Assembly (NCBI RefSeq): GCF_014196055.1
Contig: NZ_JACICY010000012.1
Span: 1-64,000 of the forward strand
Length of the DNA: 64,000 nt
Source of the DNA: Novosphingobium hassiacum
Lineage (GTDB): Bacteria; Pseudomonadota; Alphaproteobacteria; Sphingomonadales; Sphingomonadaceae
Direction of reading: 5' to 3'
A program made the translations under genes and the position numbers. Positions 40,158 to 49,327 of this stretch are shown here, piece after piece. The notes below the pieces were generated by a model, which saw only the letters and a list, made by a program, of their open reading frames with translations, was not told the origin of the DNA and did not search any database. Each line of letters opens with the position of its first letter. Position 1 is the stretch's first letter.

Positions 40158-42510
40158 CGTCTGGTCCGACCAGTCCCGCCCGGGCAAGCTGCAGCACCAT
40201 TCGGCGCGCGGGACGACGCCGCGTAATGCCGGAAACTTCACCCGCGGCTCGCAGCTCATCACCCACGAATACCTGATGTGGTTCGCTTCGGCGAAGCTCC
40301 CGTTTCTTGTCTGGTTCTTCGCCTTTTTGTTCATCGTTTCGATCGCGCTCGCGCTGCGCCTTCACGAACACGAAGTGCAGATGATCATGATGCGGATCTA
40401 CGCCGCGGGATGGAGCTTCATGGAGTTCTCGAGCGCCAAGGTCATCAATCTCACGCTGCCTTCGGGCGAGGTCATTCCCGCCCCCATCGGCATGGTGGCA
40501 TCGCACCCCGACGTGGTGATCGCCTGGGACAAGATGACGCGCGCGATCCTGGGCTCGCTGTTCATATCGCTGTTCGTCACGCTGCCGCTCACGGTCTGGT
40601 TCGTCGATTACTCGAGGCGGCGCGGCAAGGCGATCCTCGAAGAGCGCCACCAGCGCGGCGCGATGCTGGTCGATGCGTCCACGCTTGCAAAGGCGGTCCA
40701 CGCACACAACCGCGCCGCGCTCATCGCCGAAGTCGCCGAGCGGCTGCCCGGCAAAGGCCTCGAAGAGGTGCTCGCCATGCCCTTTGCCACGCGCAAGGCT
40801 GCCGGCATCCACCATGCCTACACGATCGCCGGTGTGCCCTATCCGTGGCGGACCGAGCAGGCCCACGCGATGATGATCGGCTCGACCGGGACCGGCAAGA
40901 CAACGCAGATGCGCGACCTGATTGCGCAGATGCGCCTGCGCCAGGATCGCGCCGTCGTGTTCGATCTCACCGGGGCCTATGTCGAGGCGTTCTATGATCC
41001 CGAAACTGATGTCGTGCTCAACCCGATGGACGAGCGCTGCCCGTCTTGGTCGATCTTCGATGAAGCCAAGAACCATGCCGACTTCATCGGCATCGCCGCC
41101 TCCCTGCTGCCGAGCGACGGCGGGGCTGCGGAACCGTTCTGGATGCTGGCGGCGCGCACGCTGTTTGTCGAAACCTGCGTCAAGCTTGTCCGGATCGGTC
41201 AGGCCAACAATCAGGCGCTTGCCAGCAAGCTGATGATGGCTGACCTCAAGGAGGTCCACAAGTTCCTCGAGCATACCGTCGCCGATCCGCTGACCGCGCC
41301 CGAGGCGGCCAAAATGGCAGAATCGATCCGGGCGGTGTTCAACACCAATGCGCAGGCGCTGCGCTTCCTGCCTGAAGGCAAGGCGCACTTCTCGATCCGC
41401 GACTGGATCGGCAAGGAACACCAGCCCGGCTCGATCCTGTTCATCACTTCCTCGCACACCGAACTGGTGCTCAATCGCGCGCTCCTGTCGCTGTGGATGA
41501 ACCTTGCGGTGCACAGCCTGATGCGCCTGCCGCGCACCCGCTCCTTGCGCACCTGGTTCTTCTTCGACGAGGTCCATGCGCTCCACCGCCTGCCCGCGAT
41601 CGAGGACGGCATGCAAACCGCGCGGGGCTTCGGCGGCGCCTTCGTGCTGGGCATCCATTCGTTCGCCAAACTTGCCGAAACCTACGGCAAGGAAGGCGCG
41701 CAGAACCTCGCCTCGCTGGCGCGCACCAAACTCATCCTGTCGGCGGCCGATCATGACACCGCCGAGCATTGTTCGCAGTTCATCGGTGAGCGCGAAGTGC
41801 GGGTCATGGATGAGGCTTACAGCTACGGCTACTCGACCATTCGCGATGCCGCGACGATCACGCCGCGCACTGAACTCCAGCCCCTGATGCTGCCCTCCGA
41901 CATCATGAAGCTGAAGTCGCTGTTTGGCATTCTGGTGTTCCCCGAAGGGTTCGATGCCGCGCGGATCAAGCTGCAGTACAAGGACTACCCCGCAGTCGCG
42001 CCGGGATACATCCTGCGCAAGAATGTCGAACCGATCGAATATGTGGCGCTCGACCTTGGCGGCGACGAAGACGAGGACAGTTCGTCCGATGACGCGGGCG
42101 GGCGCGAGAACAAGGACGCGCTCGAAGCCGACATCGCGCGCGAGGCCGAGCCTGCGCCCGAACCGGCAACGGCACCCTTCCCCAGCCACGAGGAGATTGC
42201 CCGCCAGATCGAGCAAGCTGCTCTTGCACATCCGATTCCCGCGAGCAGCATCGCCAACCAGATGCAGTACCGCTCCAGCTCTGCCGTGCGCGCCTCCGCC
42301 CCCGTGTCCCGCGAAGCGAATCGGGACACCGCCAGGTCGGCAAAGTCCGCCCCGCGCGCGGGAGGCAAGACGGGTGCGGTGCGCGCGGTCCAGGCCAACC
42401 GCGAACTTGGTGAAAATCTTGAGCCAGCTCCCCGCGATGAACGCACCCGGGACGGCGCCGGACAAGCTCCCGAACTGCCGCTCACGCCCGGCGACGGCAT
42501 GGAGATGTAG
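40144..42510 (+). CDS. traD: TraD-type IV conjugation coupling protein
   Basis: 788 aa from MARPDVWSDQSRPGK. Two transmembrane regions (about 45-70 FLVWFFAFLFIVSIALAL and 140-160 LFISLFVTLPLTVWF), then Walker A GSTGTGKT at 246-253 and Walker B WFFFDEVHAL near 470. The family hexamer docks the relaxosome to the type IV secretion channel. Length and domain order suit F-type TraD. The last 120 residues are acidic/basic low complexity. It shares an operon with the RHH protein and the relaxase, but no other T4SS gene is in the window. Confidence 0.93.
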   Translation: MARPDVWSDQSRPGKLQHHSARGTTPRNAGNFTRGSQLITHEYLMWFASAKLPFLVWFFAFLFIVSIALALRLHEHEVQMIMMRIYAAGWSFMEFSSAKVINLTLPSGEVIPAPIGMVASHPDVVIAWDKMTRAILGSLFISLFVTLPLTVWFVDYSRRRGKAILEERHQRGAMLVDASTLAKAVHAHNRAALIAEVAERLPGKGLEEVLAMPFATRKAAGIHHAYTIAGVPYPWRTEQAHAMMIGSTGTGKTTQMRDLIAQMRLRQDRAVVFDLTGAYVEAFYDPETDVVLNPMDERCPSWSIFDEAKNHADFIGIAASLLPSDGGAAEPFWMLAARTLFVETCVKLVRIGQANNQALASKLMMADLKEVHKFLEHTVADPLTAPEAAKMAESIRAVFNTNAQALRFLPEGKAHFSIRDWIGKEHQPGSILFITSSHTELVLNRALLSLWMNLAVHSLMRLPRTRSLRTWFFFDEVHALHRLPAIEDGMQTARGFGGAFVLGIHSFAKLAETYGKEGAQNLASLARTKLILSAADHDTAEHCSQFIGEREVRVMDEAYSYGYSTIRDAATITPRTELQPLMLPSDIMKLKSLFGILVFPEGFDAARIKLQYKDYPAVAPGYILRKNVEPIEYVALDLGGDEDEDSSSDDAGGRENKDALEADIAREAEPAPEPATAPFPSHEEIARQIEQAALAHPIPASSIANQMQYRSSSAVRASAPVSREANRDTARSAKSAPRAGGKTGAVRAVQANRELGENLEPAPRDERTRDGAGQAPELPLTPGDGMEM

Positions 42511-42513
42511 CCC

Positions 42514-45500
42514 ATGCATTCGATCGCATCGGTCCGCTCATCAGGAGGCGCTGCCGCCTACTTTGCCCAGGACAACTACTATACGGTTCAGGAGAACGCG
42601 GAGGCCGGGGCCTGGGGCGGCGAAGGTGCGCGCCTGGCTGGACTTTCGGGTCAGGTCGACAAAGATACCTTCGAGGCAGTGTTGAACGGGCGCTTGCCCG
42701 GCGGCGAGATGGTCGGCCAGGTCGAAGGGCGCAGGCTGGGTCTCGACCTTACCTTTTCGATGCCCAAGTCGGCGTCGGTCCTGGCGCTGGTCTCGGGCGA
42801 TACCCGCATCTTGGACGCGCACATGGCGGCGGTCCGCTCGACTATGTCGCAGCTCGTCGAGAAGCAGTTCGCCGAGGCGCGCAACTACGAGCGCAGCCGC
42901 AGCGGCGAGCCCGAGAAGACCGGCAATCTGGTCTATGCCCTGTTCGCCCACGACACGAGCCGCGCACTTGATCCGCAAGGGCATATCCATGCCGTCGTCG
43001 CCAACCTGACCCGCGACCTCAAGGGCAACTGGAAGGCGCTGTGGAACGGCGAGATCTGGAAGAACAACACCGCGATTGGCCAGTTCTATCACGCCGCCTT
43101 GCGCGCCCAGCTGCAGAAGCTCGGATATGAAACCGAGGCCGCAGGCAAGCACGGCTCATTCGAGATAAAGGGCGTGCCTGCTGAAGTCCTCAAGGCGTTC
43201 AGCCAGCGCCGCGAGGATATCCTCAGCAAGGCCGAGGAGACCGGCATCTCGGCCCCCAAGGGGCTTGACCGGATCACGGTCAACACCCGCGATCCCAAGC
43301 TCGCGGTGGCTGATCGGGAAGCGCTCAACAGCGAGTGGCAGGACAAGGCCGAGACGCTCGGGTTCGACGGCAAGGCGCTGGTCGCCGAGGCGCGCGCACG
43401 GGCACTCGAACAGGCCCGCCCCTCGCTTCGCGAAACCGCGCGCGAGGCCTTCGCTGAAGTGGCGACCCGGATTGCAGCAGTCCTGCGCCCGCCGAGCGAG
43501 CTTGCCGCGAGCGGTCCGGCCGCGTTCCTGCTCAGCGCCTCAACGATCAAGGCCCAGCACGCGGCTGCCTCGGCGATCCGCCACCTGTCGGAACGCGAGG
43601 CGGCGTTTTCACCGCACGCCATCCTGAGCGCGGCATTGGGGTTCCAGATCAAGGGACTCGAAGGCGGCGCGGTGGTCACGCGGATTGGCGAACTGGTCCG
43701 GGATGGTCATCTCATCCCTGCCAAATCCGAACGCGCCGACGGGCACTACGACCTTGTCACCACCCCTGCCGCGCTGGCGCGCGAGCAGCAGATCCTGGAC
43801 CGCATCGATGCCGGGGTTGGTCAGGGCCGCGCATTCATGGCGCCGGACATTGCCATGACAAGGCTGCAGGAGGCCGCCCGCGAACTCGGCAAGGAACGCG
43901 GGGGCAGCGACCAGTGGCAATTGAACGCCGGGCAGCTTGCCGCAGGGGTTGCGGTGCTGTCCGGCAAGGATCGCTTCCTCAACATCCAGGGAGTTGCGGG
44001 TGCGGGCAAGTCGACTCTGCTCGGCGCGCTCGACAAGGTTCTGTCCGCAGAGGGCGTCAAACTTGTCGGGCTCGCGTTCCAGAACAAGATGGTTGCCGAC
44101 CTGCGCGGCGGCGGCGGCGCAGCCGCAATGACGGCCGAGCAGATGCGCGAGGCGGGGATCGAGGCCTGGACCATCGCGAGCTTTGTCAACCGCTATGCCG
44201 GGCCTGCGGCGCGCGGCGAAGGCGAACGGTTCGAGGCGGCGCGAGTCGCGCTTCGGGACACCGTCATCATCACCGACGAAGCCTCGATGGTCTCCTCGCG
44301 CGATATGGCGAGCCTCACCATGATCGCCGAGCGGCTCGACATCGCCAAGGCACCGTTCATGGGCGACCGCCAGCAATTGTCAGCGATCGAGCAGGGCAAG
44401 ATGTTCGCGGTCTCGCAGTCCTCGGGTCAGGCGACGGTCAGGATGGACGAGAACATCCGCCAGAGGGGCTCGCCGCTGCTGCTCGCGGTTGCGGGGCTCT
44501 CGAACGAGGGCCATGCCGGGCTCGCGCTTGACCTTCTCGCCGCGCACGGCCGGGTAATCGAGGACAAGACCGACCATGTCGCCGCGGCCGCCGACCTCTG
44601 GCTTTCGCTTCCGCCCTCCGAGCGCGCGCGGACCGCGATATTCACCGCCGGGCGCGACGACCGCGCCCGGATCAACGGCCTCGTCCAGCAGGGCCTGCTC
44701 AAGGACGGCACGCTGACGGGTGACGGAGTGGCGCTTGCGACCCTCCAGAGCGTCAACGCCACCCGCGAAGAAATGCGGTTCGTCTCGACCTACCGGACGG
44801 GCCAGGTGCTCGAGGCGCGGATGGAGGTGCGCGAACTGGGACTGAAGCGCGGCGAATATGACGTCGTGGCCATCGGCAAGGACGGCAAGGTTACGCTCGA
44901 ACGTGATGGCAGGCGCAAGGCGATCGATCCTGACCGGATCGATCCAAACCACCGGTTCGACCGGCTCGGGCTCCACGAGCGCAAGGACGTCATGCTCCAC
45001 GACGGCGAGACGATCCTGTGGCGCGAGAAGGATGGGGCGCGCGACATCGCCAAATCGACTTATGCCAGGGTCATCGCGGCGCGGCCCGAAGCCGTCACGG
45101 TCGAGCTTGCCGACAAGCGGCAGCTAACCCTGCCCTCGGGCGATCCGATGCTGCGCCGGCTCGATCTCGGCTACGCGCTCAACGCCCATATGGCGCAGGG
45201 TATCACCCAGGCGCAGGCGATCGAGGTGATCTCCTCATCCCAGCGCAACCTTGCCACCCAGCGCACCCAGAATGTTCTCAACACCCGAGCAACCGATGAC
45301 ATGCGCGTCGTCACCAATGATCTCGAGGCACTCAAATTCCAGCTCGACCGTACGCCTGGCAACAAGACTTCGGCGCTCGAGGTGGTCGGCAGGCTCGATG
45401 TTGACCCCAAACCCGCCAATCCGATCGAGACCCGCCAGCTTCCCGAACTGAAGATGAGCCCGGAGCTGAAGGCCAAGCTTGATGCCGTGCTTGGCCCCGT

Positions 45501-45561
45501 TGCCGAGCTCGCTGTTCGCCAACTGCCGGTGCCCGAAAAATCATTGGGGCTCGACCTGTGA
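42514..45561 (+). CDS. MobF-family relaxase-helicase (TrwC/TraI-like)
   Basis: 1015 aa. Relaxase domain 1-300: catalytic Tyr in DNYYTVQE (Tyr22/Tyr23) and the His triad H146, H157 and H159 in HDTSRALDPQGHIHAVV. Helicase domain with Walker A GVAGAGKS at 493-500, IITDEASMVSS (Walker B) near 590 and motifs DRQQLSAIE and DENIRQRG. The end region has ALNAHMAQGITQAQAIEV, typical of RecD-like motif V/VI. It nicks oriT and unwinds the strand for transfer. Its ATG follows the TraD stop after 3 bases. The full length and intact motifs imply an active enzyme. Confidence 0.95.
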   Translation: MHSIASVRSSGGAAAYFAQDNYYTVQENAEAGAWGGEGARLAGLSGQVDKDTFEAVLNGRLPGGEMVGQVEGRRLGLDLTFSMPKSASVLALVSGDTRILDAHMAAVRSTMSQLVEKQFAEARNYERSRSGEPEKTGNLVYALFAHDTSRALDPQGHIHAVVANLTRDLKGNWKALWNGEIWKNNTAIGQFYHAALRAQLQKLGYETEAAGKHGSFEIKGVPAEVLKAFSQRREDILSKAEETGISAPKGLDRITVNTRDPKLAVADREALNSEWQDKAETLGFDGKALVAEARARALEQARPSLRETAREAFAEVATRIAAVLRPPSELAASGPAAFLLSASTIKAQHAAASAIRHLSEREAAFSPHAILSAALGFQIKGLEGGAVVTRIGELVRDGHLIPAKSERADGHYDLVTTPAALAREQQILDRIDAGVGQGRAFMAPDIAMTRLQEAARELGKERGGSDQWQLNAGQLAAGVAVLSGKDRFLNIQGVAGAGKSTLLGALDKVLSAEGVKLVGLAFQNKMVADLRGGGGAAAMTAEQMREAGIEAWTIASFVNRYAGPAARGEGERFEAARVALRDTVIITDEASMVSSRDMASLTMIAERLDIAKAPFMGDRQQLSAIEQGKMFAVSQSSGQATVRMDENIRQRGSPLLLAVAGLSNEGHAGLALDLLAAHGRVIEDKTDHVAAAADLWLSLPPSERARTAIFTAGRDDRARINGLVQQGLLKDGTLTGDGVALATLQSVNATREEMRFVSTYRTGQVLEARMEVRELGLKRGEYDVVAIGKDGKVTLERDGRRKAIDPDRIDPNHRFDRLGLHERKDVMLHDGETILWREKDGARDIAKSTYARVIAARPEAVTVELADKRQLTLPSGDPMLRRLDLGYALNAHMAQGITQAQAIEVISSSQRNLATQRTQNVLNTRATDDMRVVTNDLEALKFQLDRTPGNKTSALEVVGRLDVDPKPANPIETRQLPELKMSPELKAKLDAVLGPVAELAVRQLPVPEKSLGLDL

Positions 45562-45812
45562 CCTGCAGTTCCACCTCCCGCGCCAGATCGCACCGTCTGT
45601 TCGACGGTTGCCATGCCGTGCTCGTCTGGCTTGTCGCCCTCGCCTGTATCACGCGCGAGCCTCTTTACCGGGACCTCGCCCTTGCCGCGATGGCTGCGAT
45701 CGCGCTCGTTGCCGCACTGGCGGCTCTGTTCCCGGCGCTCGTTCCATTGCCGAAGGCGGAGCACGCCGCGCCCCCTCCCCCTGCCCCGGAGCAAACCGAC
45801 GATGTCCTATGA
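45558..45812 (+). CDS. small membrane protein (84 aa)
   Basis: Starts MTCSSTSRARSHRLFDG, overlapping the relaxase stop. Two hydrophobic helices: AVLVWLVALACITREP region (about 20-35) and LAAMAAIALVAALAALFPALV (about 42-62), then a Pro-rich cytoplasmic or periplasmic tail. It probably belongs to the conjugation transcript. No family recognised; an entry-exclusion or inner-membrane helper role is possible. Confidence 0.6.
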   Translation: MTCSSTSRARSHRLFDGCHAVLVWLVALACITREPLYRDLALAAMAAIALVAALAALFPALVPLPKAEHAAPPPPAPEQTDDVL

Positions 45813-45924
45813 CCATACTGAAATCGGCAATTTTGCGAGCGAGAAGGACGCCCAGGACTGGGCCGAACGCAACAATCTGGACCTGCGCGACCTCTCCTAC
45901 GGTCGCCGGACCGGCTTTTTCTGA
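45802..45924 (+). CDS. very small protein (40 aa)
   Basis: Starts MSYDHTEIGNFASEKDAQDW and ends YGRRTGFF. It overlaps the end of the membrane protein gene. The pattern (FASEKDAQDWAERNNLDLRDLSYG) is protein-like and similar to small plasmid proteins with a DxW-type motif. No function known. Confidence 0.5.
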   Translation: MSYDHTEIGNFASEKDAQDWAERNNLDLRDLSYGRRTGFF

Positions 45925-45941
45925 ACTCCAGGAGACGGAAG

Positions 45942-46316
45942 ATGAAGCGATATCTCTGCCTGATCAGGGCCATGCTCGCCGCCGCGGCTACCCCTGCCCT
46001 AGCCTCGGAAGCAAGCCCATCGGCGCCGACACCCCAGCGAACCGCCGATCACCAGGTTATGTCCGAGCAGGTCCAGCAAGGTCTCGCCCAGCTGCGCGAA
46101 ACGCTCGAGCCGCGAGCGCGAAGCCAAGCTAGGGGTGACCACCTCCCACCGGACCGCGCCGCACACCACAACAGGAGTATCAGCCATGGGACGGCATGTG
46201 TGATGACGCTGATCTTGCGAACAATCTGGAGGGCAAATCGAATAGCCTTTCCTAGTGGTTCGGTGGTAATAGTGAAGCTTGGCGGCATTGGCAGGGCGAT
46301 CCGCAAGCCTGGCTGA
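45942..46316 (+). CDS. putative secreted protein, probably truncated or frame-disrupted
   Basis: 124 aa. GGAGAC precedes the ATG. Signal peptide MKRYLCLIRAMLAAAATPALA, then a Ser/Pro/Gln-rich stretch up to about residue 60 (MSEQVQQGLAQLRETLEPR). From about residue 62 the sequence is Arg/His-rich and overlaps the transposase remnant in another frame, so the original 3' half was probably lost. The N-terminal part is likely native, the rest is junk. Confidence 0.45.
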   Translation: MKRYLCLIRAMLAAAATPALASEASPSAPTPQRTADHQVMSEQVQQGLAQLRETLEPRARSQARGDHLPPDRAAHHNRSISHGTACVMTLILRTIWRANRIAFPSGSVVIVKLGGIGRAIRKPG

Positions 46317-46414
46317 ACAATATCCTCGCTCGCATCGCCGACCATCCCATCAATCGGCTCGACGAACTGCTGCCATGGAACTGGCAATCTCAGCGCACCG
46401 CCATCGCCGCCTGA
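46256..46414 (+). pseudogene. 3' remnant of an IS66-type transposase (TnpC)
   Basis: A frame ending at a TGA reads GDPQAWLNNILARIADHPINRLDELLPWNWQSQ, which matches the C-terminal tail of IS66 TnpC. The upstream part of the transposase is absent and there is no IS end. This fossil lies at the join between the conjugation genes and the catabolic block, and marks an old insertion or deletion. Confidence 0.7.
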
Positions 46415-46580
46415 TCAAACTACCCTGCGGCCTTCACCGGATGGCTACGTTGAACCCGAAAGAGACAGCTTCTCGGCCTGCCAGCCAACTATCGTGGGGC
46501 TCAATGACCCGATCTCAGATTATTGGAAAATCTATATCGCTCCGTCTTAGAAATCGGTGCTGCCATGTGGAAGGTTCCGT

Positions 46581-47255
46581 TCACTCGTAACTCAGACCCA
46601 TCGCCTCAAGTTTGCTTCGCATGTCGTAGATGTCCAAGCCCAAGGCTCCCGCGGCAAGTCGCAGGCGCTTATCGCCCTCGTTCGCTTCGCGCTTCTGCGC
46701 AGCAGATAGCACTTTAGCGGCGTCTCTGCGCTTGACCACGCACACGCCATCGTCATCCGCTACGATTACGTCACCCGGATCTATGGCGGCACCGGCGCAG
46801 ACGATCGGCACGTTGACGTCACCAAGCGTAGCTTTGACTGTGCCTTGAGCGAATACGGCTTTGGACCAAACCGGAAATCCCATCTCCGTCAGATCGCGCA
46901 CGTCGCGCACACCGGCATCTATTACGAGTCCCCGGCAGCCGCGCGCCAAGGCCGAGGTCGCAAGAAGGTCACCGAAATATCCGTCTTCACAGGGCGAGGT
47001 TGGCGCCAATACTAATATATCGCCATCCTGAACCTGCTCGATCGCGACATGAAGCATCCAATTGTCGCCAGGCGGTACTGAAATGGTTATTGCCGATCCT
47101 GCGATTCTCGCACCTTGGAAAATCGGCCGCAGCGCGCTGGCGAGGAGGCCAATGCGTCCCTGCGCTTCATGGACTGTGGCGACGCCCGAGGCGCGGAGGC
47201 CGTCAATGACGTCGGCTGGCGCTCGTTCGATACCACGGATCACCTTGCCGGCCAT
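46581..47255 (-). CDS. ligK: LigK/RraA-type 4-carboxy-4-hydroxy-2-oxoadipate aldolase
   Basis: 224 aa. RraA-fold protein close to LigK/GalC: GVATVHEAQGRIGLL (about 24-40), GSAITISVPPGDNWMLHVAIEQ, PTSPCEDGYFGDLLATS, GLVIDAGVRDVRDLTEMGFPVWSKAV (with the catalytic Arg/Asp loop) and VIVADDDGVCVVKR. LigK splits 4-carboxy-4-hydroxy-2-oxoadipate to pyruvate and oxaloacetate at the end of the protocatechuate 4,5-cleavage and gallate pathways. It is the last gene of the operon, 62 bases after the reductase. Its presence hints that the LigAB-type dioxygenase feeds this route, but LigI/LigJ are missing here. Confidence 0.8.
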   Translation of the reverse strand: MAGKVIRGIERAPADVIDGLRASGVATVHEAQGRIGLLASALRPIFQGARIAGSAITISVPPGDNWMLHVAIEQVQDGDILVLAPTSPCEDGYFGDLLATSALARGCRGLVIDAGVRDVRDLTEMGFPVWSKAVFAQGTVKATLGDVNVPIVCAGAAIDPGDVIVADDDGVCVVKRRDAAKVLSAAQKREANEGDKRLRLAAGALGLDIYDMRSKLEAMGLSYE

Positions 47256-47317
47256 ATTGATCTCCCATTATCTATTAAAAAGACGCGTGCGCAATTTTCG
47301 AAGTCGGCGGCAGTTCG

Positions 47318-48547
47318 TCACATGAGTATATCCTTGAGCGGTATGCTTGCGTCGCCCAGACGGCTTAAGGAGACTCGAGTGCGCTCGACAATCAGCTTGC
47401 GACCTTGGATATAGTCTTTGACCATGTTGACGCAGTCGAGCGCGATAACAGTACCGTCGCGCAAGTAGACAACCGAAAAGCTACGATCTGCAGGTTCTCC
47501 CCGCATAATTGCCGAGTCGTGCCCCGTCGACAGGCCGACGGTTTGCAGCTTCAAATCATACTGGTCAGACCAGAACCAAGGTAAAGAGTCATAAGTGGCG
47601 TCTTGGCCGGACAACATTTTAGCGACGACAGCCGCCTGATCGTGAGCGTTTTGCACCGACTCAATTCGAATAGGCAAGTCGTCAGCGTAGCCATTGGCGT
47701 GAAGCGCGCAGTCGCCGATGGCATAAATATTGGGCAGGCTGGTGCGACAATGACAATCGACGGCGACGCCATTGCCGCCCTCTGCGCCAGCCGCCAGGAG
47801 CGGCTCGACCGCCGGGACGATGCCGATGCCGACAATAACCATGTCCGCCGCCACCACCTCGCCACCAACCAATCGGACACCTGTAACGCGCTCATTCCCT
47901 TCGATGCATTCGACAGTAGCACCAAGCCGCACGTCGACGCCTTTGGCGCGGTGCTCGGCCTCGACAAAGCGCGATAGGTCCTCACCTGCGACCCGTGCGA
48001 GCACCCGGTCCAGCGCTTCGATCAAGGTCACCTGCTTGTTCAACCCCGCGAGCGCGGCCGCCGCCTCTAGGCCGATATATCCACCACCAATGACGACTGC
48101 GCGCTTTGTCGAAGGTAGCTCCGCGATTATCTTGTCGGCATCAGCCAAGGTGCGAACGGTATGTACGCCGACCATATCGTGGCCAGCACAGGTCAGGCGC
48201 CGTGGACTGCCACCGGTCGACCAAATCAGATCACCATAGCGAATCGTCGTGCTATCCGACGTCGTGATCGTCTTTGAGTCCGGGTCGACCGATACCACAC
48301 TGCGGCCGAGCAACAGCGCAATCTCACGCTCCTCCCAAAACGCTTCCGGTCGAATGAGCATTTGTCTAACCGACTTCTCACCGGCTATATATTCCTTCGA
48401 CAGCGGAGGCCGCTCATAGGGCGGCGCGGACTCGTCGCTTATAACGCCGATAGAGCCGGCGAACTTGGATTGCCGCAACATTATAGCCGCCTGCGCGCCG
48501 CCGTGCCCGCTCCCGACAATCAGAACGTCGTAATGTAAAACCGTCAA
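47318..48547 (-). CDS. FAD-dependent ferredoxin reductase
   Basis: 409 aa. N-terminal FAD-binding VLIVGSGHGGAQAAIMLRQ (8-26), second Rossmann fold VVIGGGYIGLEAAAAL near 150, and the C-terminal FAD motif IYAIGDCALH near 275. This is a class I-type (BphA4-like) NADH:ferredoxin oxidoreductase. With the 2Fe-2S ferredoxin in the same operon it should feed electrons to the Rieske alpha-beta oxygenase. It lies 96 bases after the fumarylpyruvate hydrolase-like gene. Confidence 0.92.
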   Translation of the reverse strand: MTVLHYDVLIVGSGHGGAQAAIMLRQSKFAGSIGVISDESAPPYERPPLSKEYIAGEKSVRQMLIRPEAFWEEREIALLLGRSVVSVDPDSKTITTSDSTTIRYGDLIWSTGGSPRRLTCAGHDMVGVHTVRTLADADKIIAELPSTKRAVVIGGGYIGLEAAAALAGLNKQVTLIEALDRVLARVAGEDLSRFVEAEHRAKGVDVRLGATVECIEGNERVTGVRLVGGEVVAADMVIVGIGIVPAVEPLLAAGAEGGNGVAVDCHCRTSLPNIYAIGDCALHANGYADDLPIRIESVQNAHDQAAVVAKMLSGQDATYDSLPWFWSDQYDLKLQTVGLSTGHDSAIMRGEPADRSFSVVYLRDGTVIALDCVNMVKDYIQGRKLIVERTRVSLSRLGDASIPLKDILM

Positions 48548-48643
48548 GGGTTCAGCTCCAGCAGCTCTGCAAACTACCTAGCGGATCTCCCACTGTTTCT
48601 TTGAACAAATATTGGAGGCACGCCATGGTCGTTTCGGATTATT

Positions 48644-49327
48644 CTAAGTTATTTTAATTTGTACATCTGGGAGGGAATCAATCTGGCCGATGACTTGGTC
48701 GCCTGCGTTGAGCGCTGCCACCCCCGCCGGAGTTCCGGTGTAAATCAGGTCGCCAGCCTGCAACGTATATTGTGTGGAGAGTTGTGACACAATCTCCTCG
48801 CAATTCCAGATCAATTGGTCGATATTGCCAGACTGCTTCATTTCGCCATTGACCATTAACCTGATATCACCCGCAGTCGGGAGGGCGTTGTCCAAAGGCT
48901 TGATTGCGCCGATGGGCGCGGAATGATCGAAGGACTTTCCGATCTCCCAGGGTCGCCCCGTCTTACGAGCGTTGATCTGGACGTCGCGCCGCGTGAGATC
49001 GATGCCGACTGCCAGACCAAAAACATGACGCGCGGCCTCGGCCGCGACGATGTTCGCGCCACCCGTGCCGATAGCCAATACTAACTCGATTTCGTGCTGA
49101 AAATCCTCGGTAATCGGAGGATAAGGCACGTCGCCGCCAGACCGGACGATCGCATCGGTCGGTTTCTGAAAGAAAAACGGAGGGTCGCGCTCCTCGCCGC
49201 CCATTTCCCGGATGTGCTCGAGATAGTTTCTCCCGACACAATAGATCCGGCGCACTGGAAACAGGGCGTCGGTGCCAACTACGGGCACGGCAATTACCGG
49301 CGGCGGTGAAAAGACGAAATCAGGCAT
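48644..49327 (-). CDS. fumarylpyruvate/maleylpyruvate hydrolase (FAH family)
   Basis: 227 aa, the length of NagK-type hydrolases. FAH features: IYCVGRNYLEHIREMGGE near 30, PPFFFQKPTDAIV, the metal ligands E of FQHEIELVLAIG (about 80-90), DLTRRDVQ and GKSFDHSAPIG, and GDLIYTGTPAGVAALNAGD near 195-210. It should hydrolyse fumarylpyruvate (or maleylpyruvate) to pyruvate plus fumarate (or malate) in the gentisate pathway. It overlaps the gentisate dioxygenase gene by 8 bases, so they are coupled. No GST-type isomerase is in the window. Confidence 0.88.
   Translation of the reverse strand: MPDFVFSPPPVIAVPVVGTDALFPVRRIYCVGRNYLEHIREMGGEERDPPFFFQKPTDAIVRSGGDVPYPPITEDFQHEIELVLAIGTGGANIVAAEAARHVFGLAVGIDLTRRDVQINARKTGRPWEIGKSFDHSAPIGAIKPLDNALPTAGDIRLMVNGEMKQSGNIDQLIWNCEEIVSQLSTQYTLQAGDLIYTGTPAGVAALNAGDQVIGQIDSLPDVQIKIT

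Noticed and set aside
40069..42519. 816-codon open frame antisense to traD
   Set aside because: It is an Arg/His/Gly-rich shadow of a high-GC coding gene; TraD on the plus strand has all expected motifs.
46256..46414. Intact IS66 element
   Set aside because: Only the last ~50 codons of the transposase are present, with no inverted ends.
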